From Planctomycetia bacterium (lineage in GTDB: Bacteria > Planctomycetota > Planctomycetia > Pirellulales > PNKZ01): a DNA stretch of 64,000 nucleotides. Numbering within the stretch: the first letter of the stretch is position 1; each line of letters starts with the position of its first letter. The stretch lies in NCBI GenBank assembly GCA_021413845.1, contig JAIOPP010000008.1, positions 1 through 64,000 of the forward strand. The letters run 5' to 3'. The notes under the pieces were generated by a model. The model was not told the DNA's origin, searched no databases, and was given only the letters and a program-made list of their open reading frames with translations. Made by a program: the position numbers and the translations under genes. Shown in pieces: positions 26,525 to 35,044 of the stretch.

Positions 26525-26770
26525 ATGACCGTCGACTTCGTCATGCCCGACCTTGGGTTGAATGCCGAGCCGGTCTCGGTGAGCCTGTGGTTGGTTGATG
26601 TCGGCTCCGTGGTGCTGCGCGGCGACCGGTTGCTCGAAGTCGCGGCCGACGGAATCACGATCGATATCCCGGCGCCGACGGCAGGAACGTTGCGTAACGT
26701 TTACGTCTACGAAGACGATCGCGTAGTGCCCGGTATGCGGCTCGGCACGATCGAGACGAGCGAACCGTAG
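26525..26770 (+). CDS. Lipoyl/biotinyl-like domain protein lacking the modified lysine
   Basis: An 81-residue single-domain protein with the flattened beta-barrel pattern of E2 lipoyl domains: VMPDLGL at the start, VVLRGDRLLEVAADGITIDIPAP in the middle (key turn AADGI), and VPGMRLGTIE at the end. In a true lipoyl domain the turn reads D-K. Here position 43 is Gly after Asp42, so it cannot be lipoylated at the normal site. Degenerate single lipoyl-like proteins of this kind do occur in planctomycetes, function unknown. ATG at 26525 chosen over an upstream TTG. Confidence 0.75.
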   Translation: MTVDFVMPDLGLNAEPVSVSLWLVDVGSVVLRGDRLLEVAADGITIDIPAPTAGTLRNVYVYEDDRVVPGMRLGTIETSEP

Positions 26771-26810
26771 GCGCGATCACGATATCGAACGGACTTTTCG
26801 GCGAATCGGT

Positions 26811-27197
26811 CTACCAACCGAGTGCGGTCGATGCCAGCCGGCCGAGAATCGCGAGGCCGAGAGCCGCCGCACCGAGCGAAGCGAGCAGCACGGCTCCTCC
26901 GGCGATGTCGAGCGCGTCGCGAAGATGCGGATTGAAATTTCGATCGACGGCTTTGGCGAGATGTTCGATCGACGAGTTGAACATCTCGGCCGTGAATACG
27001 GTCGTGATGCAGAGACCGAGCAAGCACCATTCGTAGCGATCGGCATCGAAAGCCCCCGCCGCGACGACGACGGCCGCGGCGGCGAAGACGTGAACGAAGA
27101 AACTGCTTTCGCCCCGCATGCCGCGCTTCAGCCCGCGAAAGGCGCAATGAAATTTTCGCCGCCAAGAGCGATCGAGCATGATTTCTTCATCGGGCAT
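26811..27197 (-). CDS. dgkA: Diacylglycerol kinase family protein (DgkA type)
   Basis: A 128-residue integral membrane protein with three predicted helices. The family signature is present as AEMFNSSIEHLAKAVDR, corresponding to ExxNTAIExxxD, and the N-terminal amphipathic part WRRKFHCAFRGLKRGMRGE is typical. DgkA-type enzymes phosphorylate diacylglycerol or undecaprenol at the inner membrane. Which lipid is used cannot be decided. The gene lies upstream of the C-terminal side of lptD on the same strand, 38 bases downstream in transcription order would place lptD first, so it follows the lptD reading direction as a possible last gene. Confidence 0.85.
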   Translation of the reverse strand: MPDEEIMLDRSWRRKFHCAFRGLKRGMRGESSFFVHVFAAAAVVVAAGAFDADRYEWCLLGLCITTVFTAEMFNSSIEHLAKAVDRNFNPHLRDALDIAGGAVLLASLGAAALGLAILGRLASTALGW

Positions 27198-27234
27198 AAT
27201 AGGCTCGCACCGTCTCTGCGGATTCCGAGTTCGA

Positions 27235-30200
27235 TTATTCTAAGCCGTAAGCTCCGACCGGCGGCAGCGAGGCGCCTTGCATGGCGCTACGCGTGAGGCC
27301 GGACAAGAAGCGAGGTTCGATCACGAGAGTGCCCATCACGTTGTTCTTATAAGCATCGTAGGCGAAGTTGAAGCCGACCAAGAACGATTCGCCGACTCGC
27401 AACAAGGAGAAGGAATTACCGACGGTTCCGTTTTGAGTAAAGTTATAGCTCAGCGAAGCATTGCCGAGCCATTTCGGGCTCAAGCGGTAGCTGGCCGAAG
27501 CCATTAAGACTTGAGCTTGGAACGGTCCATCGAGCGAGCGATATCCGAAGTAGATATTACCGTTCGTGGGGCGCGTAAGCATGACGCCGGCGGAAATGGT
27601 CGATTGACCCTGATTGAAGAAGTCGAACCCTCCGTCGGACAGGATGGACAATCGCTCTCCGAGATACCAGCGGAAATCGTACTTCGCCAAGCCGAAGTTC
27701 TGGCCGAAGTTGTCGCGATCGGCGCGCGGAAAGTAAACGGCTTCGGTGTCGAGCGTAATCCAATCGACGATCCGTTGTTTATTCATCGGACCGCGTTTGG
27801 TTTGCCAACGTTGCCGCAAACCCATGCGAACCGCGGCCATGTCGTCCGCGATTTCCGCGGAAGCGGCGGTGACGTTGCTTGCCATTCCGCTACGCAAGGC
27901 ATAATACCGTTCGTCGAAACGGATCGGCGTCGTGCCGCCGAAGGTGTTGTCCGCGAACCGGCGTCGGAATGCTTCTTGCGAGTCGTCGTCGAGATTGTCG
28001 TAGAGCGGGAAGTTCGACAAATCGCGATTTGCGCCCGCGACGCTGGCGTCGACGTCCAACGTCACCTTATGTGCAATGCCGTTGATGTTCAGCAGTTCGC
28101 TCTTGATTTCGGGATTCACCGACCAGAACGGCAGAGCCGCGCGGATGCCCATTTGTCCGTAGAGACGTTGTGTGCCGTTGCCGTCGATAACTTGACCCCA
28201 ATCTCCCGCTTGTCCCAGTGCGTAAGGAACGACCTTGCCGAGACCTAACGAGAACGGCAGATCGATTTCTTGCGCCGTGACGAGCCGTTCACCCGACGAC
28301 GTCACTTCCCAAGGCATAAGTTGAAACTTCGCCAAGTCGGCCGGATCGCGCGGATAGGAAGCGATGCGCAGCTGTGCATACTCGGCCGAAGAATGCTCGT
28401 ACCAAGTCAGCGAGTCGCCGAGCAGGTTTTGTCCGAGCAAGAAATGATCGAAGCGTGGCAGTTGATTCGTCTGCGTGAAGAACATGTTGAGGCGAAAATC
28501 GGCCGATAACGCATACGACTGATTGTCGACGATGCGCTTCAACTCCACGCCCGTGTTCTGATCTTTGAACGTGTCCCATTCGAGCTCGTAGTATTGCTCG
28601 AGGAAGTTGCGATCGCTGATCCAGCCGAATTCGCCGGTCAGTTGGAACCCGTCGGGAAGTTGTTGACGGTGACGTTCGAGAATCCGATGCCGAAATTCAT
28701 GCTCGGGTTGTAAATGCGAGCGATCGCTACCGAGATTGTCGAAGCCGGTATCGTTGATCGCCCACGCATCGAAGAAGCCGCGGTAGCGTCCGGGCGTGCC
28801 GAGGAAGTCTTGGCCGGCATAGAGGTAAGTAGTACCTCCGGCAGGTCCGCGACTGCTCAGGTAGTCGAGGCTCAAGATCCAGTCGTGTCCGCTCGGCTTG
28901 TTCTTAATGCCCAGAATTTGAAACATGTCGAGATCCGTTTTGATCGTTTGTCCGAAGATTCGATCGGTCGTGAAACGGATATTGCGGACGAAAAAATTCG
29001 ACGACTCGAGATCGGACGAGAAGCGAGGCCAATAGAAGACCGGCACCGGTCCGATGAAGACGGTGTTGTTCGTGCTCGAGGCTAAGCGATCGTGTTCGAC
29101 GATCTCTTCGCCCGTAACCGGGTTGATCGCAGGTTGGCCCGTGAGCGGATCGACGACGGGACGCTGATTATCTTCAAAGAACAGTTCGCTCGTCTGAAGT
29201 CGATAGCGCGGATTCGACATCCGGCTCGTCGTCATTTTCACGTTGTTCGCGACGAAGCGATTCTCGCCGAGTTGCCGAATCGCGTCGGCCTTGAGTCGGG
29301 CCATCGAGTCCGGAGTTCGGCCGGGGGTGAGAATTTCCGCGTTGAGGATCGTACCGACGTGGTTGTTGACGTCGTAGAACATCCGATCGGCGAAGATCAC
29401 GCGCGTCCCTTCTCGGAAGACGACGTTTCCTTCCAAGTACAGCTGGAGCGGGCGATCGGTGCCGTCCGCACGTTCGCCGGAAAGGTCCGGTTCGTTGGTG
29501 CCTGTCGTCCAGACGACCATGCGATCGGTCGAGATGTCGAGTTGTCCGGAGCCGGCTAGTCCGTCGATGATGAGGTTGACGCCGGGAGAAATGACGCCGA
29601 CCCATTCCTGCGGATTGTTCGGATTCGGAATCCACTTCACTTGCACTTTGACGCTGCTGCGCGAGAACGCTCGCAATCGCCGTCCTGGCGGAGGCGCCGG
29701 AGTCGCAGCGATACCGATGTTCGGTTGTGCGACGACGCCGGGCTGTACGACCAAGCCCGGCTGTGCATTGATCGTCGGCTGCGCGACGTTATTCGGCTGC
29801 GAAGTGTAGCTCGGCGTCGTCGTCGTGCCGGATTGCCCATACGGCAAGGCTTGCGCGACGACCGCTGCCGGAGCCGATTGCGCCGTTGCAACCGGTGGAG
29901 CGCCGACCGGAGGCACGTTGGAGACGATCGGAGCGGCGTAAGGATTTTGTGTAGACGTGAATTGAGCCTGCCGAATCGGTTGCAGCAACAGGTCGCGGCG
30001 CGCCTGGGCGTTGACGAAGACTTGCGGCAACACATCCGGTGCAGGCTTCGGTTGCGGCGTGCGCACTTGCAGCGGGGCATTCGAGGCAAACTCGCCGAGC
30101 CACGCACGATCGCGCACTTCGTAGCCGGTCGTGTTGCGGCTATCGACGATCCGCACGTCTCCTTCGAGATACGCGATGATCGACGTTTCTTCGCGATCGT

Positions 30201-30552
30201 CGTTCTTCGTGCGCTTGACCCAGAGGACGGCCTCTTGCGCTTCGGTCGCCATCGGGCCTTGCTGCACGTAGCAGCGGCCGCGCAAGACCCAAACTTCGAA
30301 CAGCCCTTTCGTCCAACACGTCGCTTCGTCGCCGCCGAAAAGAATCGGTTGCCGAGCTTCGACTTCCGGAAACGAGATCTCCGATTCCGCGCGCACCGAA
30401 CCGGGATTCGCAACGCCGAGTGCGCACGACAAGATCACGCACGACAACCAGAAACAGCGAGCGAAGAATCGTCGACCGAGCGCGCAGCCGCGCACGGTTC
30501 GCGGCGCAGCGAATCCGGAGAGCAGTCGATGCTCGCTGGAGACGATCGGCAA
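27235..30552 (-). CDS. lptD: LptD / OstA-like outer-membrane protein
   Basis: LptD forms the outer-membrane barrel that inserts lipopolysaccharide. The 1105-residue protein has a signal region (FWLSCVILSCALGVA) and an OstA-like jelly-roll part at about 100-160. A long Ala/Gln/Pro linker with NAQPGLVVQPGVVAQP-type repeats follows, and then a second OstA section (LYLEGNVVFREGTRVIFADRMFYD, key part YLEGNVVF). A large beta-barrel-like domain of about 600 residues runs to the C-terminus. Start is uncertain: the TTG at 30552 has AGGA upstream, and no ATG precedes the signal region. A GTG within the first 25 codons is an alternative. Presence suggests a classical outer membrane. Confidence 0.82.
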   Translation of the reverse strand: MPIVSSEHRLLSGFAAPRTVRGCALGRRFFARCFWLSCVILSCALGVANPGSVRAESEISFPEVEARQPILFGGDEATCWTKGLFEVWVLRGRCYVQQGPMATEAQEAVLWVKRTKNDDREETSIIAYLEGDVRIVDSRNTTGYEVRDRAWLGEFASNAPLQVRTPQPKPAPDVLPQVFVNAQARRDLLLQPIRQAQFTSTQNPYAAPIVSNVPPVGAPPVATAQSAPAAVVAQALPYGQSGTTTTPSYTSQPNNVAQPTINAQPGLVVQPGVVAQPNIGIAATPAPPPGRRLRAFSRSSVKVQVKWIPNPNNPQEWVGVISPGVNLIIDGLAGSGQLDISTDRMVVWTTGTNEPDLSGERADGTDRPLQLYLEGNVVFREGTRVIFADRMFYDVNNHVGTILNAEILTPGRTPDSMARLKADAIRQLGENRFVANNVKMTTSRMSNPRYRLQTSELFFEDNQRPVVDPLTGQPAINPVTGEEIVEHDRLASSTNNTVFIGPVPVFYWPRFSSDLESSNFFVRNIRFTTDRIFGQTIKTDLDMFQILGIKNKPSGHDWILSLDYLSSRGPAGGTTYLYAGQDFLGTPGRYRGFFDAWAINDTGFDNLGSDRSHLQPEHEFRHRILERHRQQLPDGFQLTGEFGWISDRNFLEQYYELEWDTFKDQNTGVELKRIVDNQSYALSADFRLNMFFTQTNQLPRFDHFLLGQNLLGDSLTWYEHSSAEYAQLRIASYPRDPADLAKFQLMPWEVTSSGERLVTAQEIDLPFSLGLGKVVPYALGQAGDWGQVIDGNGTQRLYGQMGIRAALPFWSVNPEIKSELLNINGIAHKVTLDVDASVAGANRDLSNFPLYDNLDDDSQEAFRRRFADNTFGGTTPIRFDERYYALRSGMASNVTAASAEIADDMAAVRMGLRQRWQTKRGPMNKQRIVDWITLDTEAVYFPRADRDNFGQNFGLAKYDFRWYLGERLSILSDGGFDFFNQGQSTISAGVMLTRPTNGNIYFGYRSLDGPFQAQVLMASASYRLSPKWLGNASLSYNFTQNGTVGNSFSLLRVGESFLVGFNFAYDAYKNNVMGTLVIEPRFLSGLTRSAMQGASLPPVGAYGLE

Positions 30553-30571
30553 GAAGTTGTTCCTGGACGGA

Positions 30572-30600
30572 GCGCACCTCAGGCAGGATGCGAGGTGCGC
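30572..30600 (-). promoter_or_regulatory. Hairpin in the lptD leader
   Basis: A perfect 9-bp inverted repeat, GCGCACCTC (30572-30580) with GAGGTGCGC (30592-30600), has an 11-base loop. It lies 20 bases upstream of the TTG start of lptD. In the mRNA this would form a stable stem close to the ribosome binding site, so it could affect translation. A repeat remnant is the alternative. Confidence 0.45.
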
Positions 30601-30876
30601 TAGGTCGCTCTAAAACGAAGTGAGATAGATGCTTATGAGAAATGCTGCCGCCTGGAAAACGGCGGCGGATTATAGGTAGGGTTGCGCCGCGGGGTCAAGG
30701 CAGCTTAAGAAAGTGGTTGCGAGGCGCAAACCGCACGATATGCACGACTTAAGAAAACGCCGGCGAACGATGCCGGCGTCGGTGAGACGCGAGCAGCGGC
30801 ATCGCGAGACGGAAAACATCGGCTTGTGCGAGCGCGATGCCGCCTCGACTTACATCGTGGAAAGCTCTCGCGGAAC

Positions 30877-32403
30877 TTATCCCGCGAGCTTGTCCCACGC
30901 GGTCCAGACCGCGAAGAAGCCGAAGAACAGAACCGACCACGCCAGCATCAGAGCGCGCGGAACCGACAACCGGATGGGAGCCGGGAGGCGACGGTAGTTC
31001 ATATAGAGGAGCAGGCCCGAGTAGAGAAACATGACCGCTCCGTTGAGCGAAGCGGTGAGCTTGAAGAACGACAACGTATTCTCGACACGACTTGCGCCTA
31101 ACAAGACGATGCCGGAAGCGAGCGAGATCGTGCCCCAGAGGAATGCGAAGTAGAGCCGGCCTTCGCTCCACCGTTTGTTGTTCAGCAGCCAATTCACTTT
31201 CACGATGTCGGTCGAGATTCGGCTGGCGGCGTCGAGCACGCCGATCTCGGTGGTGAATAGAATCGCGATTCCCATGATCAGAAAGGCTACCCGAAACGGA
31301 AGGCCGAGCGTCTGCTCGATGGCGCCGGCTTCTCCGAATAGGAATGCCATGTCTTTGGTGTAGCGTTCGGTATCGGCGCGAGGCGTGCCGTCGGCCGTGT
31401 AGTAGATGCTGTAGCTGATGAGCGCCATCAGGAACAAGCAGATGACGCACGTGCAGAAGAACGACAGGAAATGTTCGAGGTTCGCCGCGCGCCACCAGAC
31501 GCGCCATCGGGCAAGATTTTCCGATGTCGTCGGAAAGGAGTAGCCGGTCTCCGAGATCGCTTCGTCTTTGCCGGTAATAGGACTCATCATCCGGCCGATG
31601 TAAGCCCCCATGCCGTACCCTTTTTCCTTCACGTAGTTGCTTTGGCAGAGGTTCATCGTTCCGCCGGCTCCGGCGAAGGCGATGGCTCCGAGCAACATCG
31701 TGGCATCGAGATTCGCAGAGGCGGGCGGAACTCGGAAATGGATTAATCCTTCGAGGAGCGCGAGCCAAGCATCGCCGCGGATCAAGAGAAAGCCGAGCGC
31801 TACGGCGACGAGCATGATGAACGACACGAGAAACAACTGGATCTTCTCGACCGTGTTGTAGACGACCGGTCCGGCCGTCAGCGCGATACCGCAAAAAATC
31901 AAGCTCACGATCGCGAGCGGCGCAATATGCGGCGAAGCGATGTTACCGCCGGCGTCCATCTCGGCCCCGAACGCGAGCCAGCTGAAAAGCGTCGCTCCTC
32001 CCATGGCCCAAGCGGGAATCATCCAGGGAACGATATTGAGAAAGAGAAAGATCCCGGCCCAATGCTTGCTCAAACGCGCGAAGCCGGTTACCACGCTCTC
32101 GCCCGTCGCCAGGGCCCAACGGGTGATCTCCATATTGACGAAGAACTGCGTCACGACGCCGAGGACGCAGGCCCAAAAGAACGTGAAGCCGGACTTATAG
32201 GTAATGTAAGGCCAGAGAATGAACTCGCCGCTGCCGAGCGCCAAGCCGGCGAGCATGATGCTCGGCCCGATCATCTTCCGCAGCGGAACGGGCGGCGGAA
32301 GCTCGCGTGAGCGGAGCGGCGGCAACATTCCACGCGGCAAGCCGTCGGTCGAGGCTAGGGCATCGGCGGACGCAAGACGATCGTCGTCGGCGAGGTCGGT
32401 CAT
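30877..32403 (-). CDS. Nramp-like divalent metal transporter, divergent motifs
   Basis: A roughly 508-residue inner-membrane protein with about 11 hydrophobic segments in the LeuT-fold Nramp pattern. The first helix aligns as GPSIMLAGLALGSGEFI, where the canonical DPGN metal site reads GSGE. The sixth helix has GAGGTMNLCQSNYV in place of the canonical MPH motif. It is therefore a distant Nramp homologue of unproven substrate. The ATG at 32403 (MTDLADDDRLAS) was chosen; the frame runs on to 32475 but that part contains a tandem repeat. It is transcribed on the minus strand from the side of the FecR-like gene. Confidence 0.8.
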   Translation of the reverse strand: MTDLADDDRLASADALASTDGLPRGMLPPLRSRELPPPVPLRKMIGPSIMLAGLALGSGEFILWPYITYKSGFTFFWACVLGVVTQFFVNMEITRWALATGESVVTGFARLSKHWAGIFLFLNIVPWMIPAWAMGGATLFSWLAFGAEMDAGGNIASPHIAPLAIVSLIFCGIALTAGPVVYNTVEKIQLFLVSFIMLVAVALGFLLIRGDAWLALLEGLIHFRVPPASANLDATMLLGAIAFAGAGGTMNLCQSNYVKEKGYGMGAYIGRMMSPITGKDEAISETGYSFPTTSENLARWRVWWRAANLEHFLSFFCTCVICLFLMALISYSIYYTADGTPRADTERYTKDMAFLFGEAGAIEQTLGLPFRVAFLIMGIAILFTTEIGVLDAASRISTDIVKVNWLLNNKRWSEGRLYFAFLWGTISLASGIVLLGASRVENTLSFFKLTASLNGAVMFLYSGLLLYMNYRRLPAPIRLSVPRALMLAWSVLFFGFFAVWTAWDKLAG

Positions 32404-32428
32404 CGGGGGATATCGTCTTGGGGGGAGG

Positions 32429-32476
32429 GCGAGCGAGGGACAGCGCGAACAAGGGACAGTGCGAGCAAGGGACATC
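32429..32476. repeat. Three tandem 16-bp repeats upstream of the Nramp-like gene
   Basis: Three consecutive units (32429-32444, 32445-32460, 32461-32476) of consensus GCGA(G/A)CAAGGGACAGT with one to three differences each. They lie 26-73 bases before the ATG, where a leader or promoter should be. They could be protein-binding sites or simple slippage products. Confidence 0.7.
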
Positions 32477-32529
32477 GCGACGATCAGTGTGCCGTGAACT
32501 CGGCGAGTTGCAAGCTCGGGTCTCGAAGC

Positions 32530-34827
32530 TTAACTCTTCTTATGCACGATTTGTCCGGCGTCGAGCTTTTGTTGCCATTTCACGATCGAGGTCTTGCGCT
32601 TCAGCGGAGGGTCTTGCGGAGCGTAGGAGAGGGCCGCAAAGCCGGTGATGCGCAGCAAGTTCCAATAAGCCAAGACGCGGAAGTCGAGATCGTCGTGATC
32701 GAGCGTCTCGACCAGCGCCTTAGCCGTTCCTTGCTTGAGTTGCTCGTCGTTGAAGCCCCAGAGCAGACGATAGAGGTCGGCACCTTTCGTCGGTCCATGC
32801 TGCTTGATGAACGCATCGCGAATGCGCTCGGCATGATAGGGCCCGTAGTCCAAAGCGAGGGAGAGGAGTTCGAGATCCTTTTCCCAGGTCGACCAGCGTT
32901 GCGTCGGATCGCGCAAGAGAGGCGTGAAGTCGTTGAAGTCGCCGAGTTGCGTGAGGCAGCGCAGGGCCAGTTGTTGGTTCTCGATGCGTCGATCGTCGAC
33001 GATCTCTTCCAACGCCACGTTCACCGCCTTATCTTCGCGCAAGGCTTGTTCGACGAAATCGGCCGCTTGTTTTTCCAGTAAGTCCCGTTCGTCGCTCGAA
33101 ATCCAGAGGGGCAAGTTCGCCGCCGCCAGCGGTTCGAGCGGGGAAGCCCCGGTAATTAGCCAACTACCCGGCGACTTCAGCGTCGAGCCCGCTCCGGCCG
33201 GATCGACGATCGCCGCTTCTCCGCTTTTCACATGCAACGTCAACGACCAGGGGAGCGGTCCGGCGGCCGGGTCGATTCCGCGCGGGCGATGGAACTGGTG
33301 CTCCAGCGCCAATTCCGCGGCACTCAATGCCAGATTCAGCCGCCGATTGCCGTCTTCCAAAACCACCTTCGCTTGCGGTGCGCCGGAAGTGAACATCATC
33401 AGCCGACCGTGCAACAAGCGGACGCCGGGCACGCCGTTCGGATCGAGCGGCAGCAACTCGATCGCGGTGCCGCCGAGCAGATCGATCATCAGACCGCCGG
33501 CGAGCGAAATCTGCGGACGAAAGGCCGGTAGCGAAAGCAACCGATCGCCCACCATCAACGCATCGCGTCCTTGCAGCCTGACCCAACCGGCACGAGGATC
33601 GAATCGTAAGATCACTTGCGACACGTCGGAGCTCACGCGACCGACCGCTTCGATCTTCGCTGGCTGCGAAACGCTCGTCGCAGGAGGAGTACCCGTTGCG
33701 GCAGGAAGCGTCGTCGTCGTCACGATGCCGACGCTCGGCACCGCGACGGTAGTTCCCGTCGCAGGCATCGCGGTTCCCGTCCCCTTAGGAACGGGAATCG
33801 TCGTGGTCGTGCCGGCCGTGCCGAGGGGCGTGGCTACGGTCGTATTGATCGTGATCGCCGTGGCGGCCGGTGCGGGCATCGTTCCCGATGCTACGGCTCC
33901 CGGCGTCGGAATCGGGGGGAGCGGCGCAACCACCGTCGTCGTCGGGGCAGGGCCCGCGGCCGGAATGATGGCCGATTCCGGTTGCCGCAGGCCCAAGGTC
34001 GATAGGCCGGTCGGAGATGCGGAAGCGAGCGGAAGCGGGACGACCTGCGTGCCGCTCGGCGTGGCCGTGGGAGAAGCGTTGTGCGTCGCATGGATCAGTC
34101 GATGATCTTCCGGTTCGACTTCGGCGAGCAGCGATCGGTTGCCGAACAGCGCGACGGCCATCGGTTGCATGAAGCCGGGCAGGTCGTCGTGCGGCACGAA
34201 TTTGAGTGCGGCGGCACCGCCGATGAGCGTGAGCGCCAACAAGATCGCCGCTGCCAAAGCGAGGCGGCCTCCCAGGCGTCCGGAACGGTCTTCTCCTTGC
34301 AGAAGATACGAGGGAACCTCGGCCTTGCGGCGCGGTTCGACGGGGGCCGATGTCGGAGCGGCGGCCGCACGTTGCGCTGCGGAAGGAACCGGGATGGCGA
34401 CCGGCACCGCGACCGGCTCGGCCGTCATCGGCGCAGGCATCGGCTCGTTCAGCAAGTTGTACATCCGTTGCCGCGAAGCAGGATCGATCTCCGCCGGCTT
34501 CACCAATACGAGCGACAAGATTTCATGGCAGGCGGCCACTTCCGCCATGTGAACGTCGCTCGACATGCAGACGTTTTCGAAGTCGCGCACCGCATCGTCG
34601 GACAAGCCGTAATCGAGATACTCGGCGACCGTGTTCGGATCGAGACCGAGCCCCTTGCCGAGCACCTCGGGTGCCGGGATGCGGACTCGTTTCGAGATCT
34701 CGCGGATATGGTGAACCAGCGTCGAAACGGTCTCGCTTTCGGCGATCTTCGCTTCGACCGCCTGTGCGTCGGCCGGTTCGAGAATGTTGTCGAGATAGGC
34801 GAGCAGCACGCGAAGAGTAAGGCGCAT
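32530..34827 (-). CDS. FecR-like single-pass membrane protein, unknown role
   Basis: The 765-residue protein has an N-terminal cytoplasmic part (residues 1-185) with an anti-sigma-like look (DVHMAEVAACHEILSLVL at about 91-108) but no classical HxxxCxxC zinc site. One membrane helix spans about residues 188-208. Then comes a long Thr/Pro/Val-rich linker (to about 400) and an extracytoplasmic domain at about 400-540 resembling FecR (SLAGGLMIDLLGGTAIELL, SPGSWLITG). The C-terminal about 200 residues are helical. This layout is familiar from planctomycetes with no known function; signalling or envelope sensing is inferred only. No sigma factor gene is adjacent. Confidence 0.7.
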   Translation of the reverse strand: MRLTLRVLLAYLDNILEPADAQAVEAKIAESETVSTLVHHIREISKRVRIPAPEVLGKGLGLDPNTVAEYLDYGLSDDAVRDFENVCMSSDVHMAEVAACHEILSLVLVKPAEIDPASRQRMYNLLNEPMPAPMTAEPVAVPVAIPVPSAAQRAAAAPTSAPVEPRRKAEVPSYLLQGEDRSGRLGGRLALAAAILLALTLIGGAAALKFVPHDDLPGFMQPMAVALFGNRSLLAEVEPEDHRLIHATHNASPTATPSGTQVVPLPLASASPTGLSTLGLRQPESAIIPAAGPAPTTTVVAPLPPIPTPGAVASGTMPAPAATAITINTTVATPLGTAGTTTTIPVPKGTGTAMPATGTTVAVPSVGIVTTTTLPAATGTPPATSVSQPAKIEAVGRVSSDVSQVILRFDPRAGWVRLQGRDALMVGDRLLSLPAFRPQISLAGGLMIDLLGGTAIELLPLDPNGVPGVRLLHGRLMMFTSGAPQAKVVLEDGNRRLNLALSAAELALEHQFHRPRGIDPAAGPLPWSLTLHVKSGEAAIVDPAGAGSTLKSPGSWLITGASPLEPLAAANLPLWISSDERDLLEKQAADFVEQALREDKAVNVALEEIVDDRRIENQQLALRCLTQLGDFNDFTPLLRDPTQRWSTWEKDLELLSLALDYGPYHAERIRDAFIKQHGPTKGADLYRLLWGFNDEQLKQGTAKALVETLDHDDLDFRVLAYWNLLRITGFAALSYAPQDPPLKRKTSIVKWQQKLDAGQIVHKKS

Positions 34828-34913
34828 CGGAGTGGTTCCGTCGGCGGAAAAGAAATCGAAATCGGCCCGTCACCCTTAATAGTGCGGAGGGCCGAACACC
34901 GCCGTACAAAATT

Positions 34914-34940
34914 CCGTGGAATTCTTGGCCGAATTCACGG
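34914..34940 (-). terminator. Possible terminator of the PQQ-propeller gene
   Basis: On the minus strand, CCGTGAATTC and GAATTCCACGG pair (one bulged base) around a 6-base loop, followed by AATTTTG. It lies about 105 bases after the PQQ-propeller stop and about 90 bases before the FecR-like start. The T-run is short, so this is tentative. Confidence 0.4.
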
Positions 34941-34977
34941 GAAGGCCGATTTAAGGGGAAAAGGGGATGCCGATCGA

Positions 34978-35034
34978 GGACAGAGGTCGAAAGTCAGACA
35001 GCCTCCGACCCCCGACCCCTGACCTCCGACCCCG
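34978..35034. repeat. GACCTCCGACC-type short repeats
   Basis: Repeated copies of (C)CTCCGACCCC and CCCTGACC fill the stretch right after the PQQ-propeller stop codon. It is the same family as the GGTCAG strings at 6104-6131 and 13148-13182. Confidence 0.6.
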
Positions 35035-35044
35035 CTTCCGGCCG

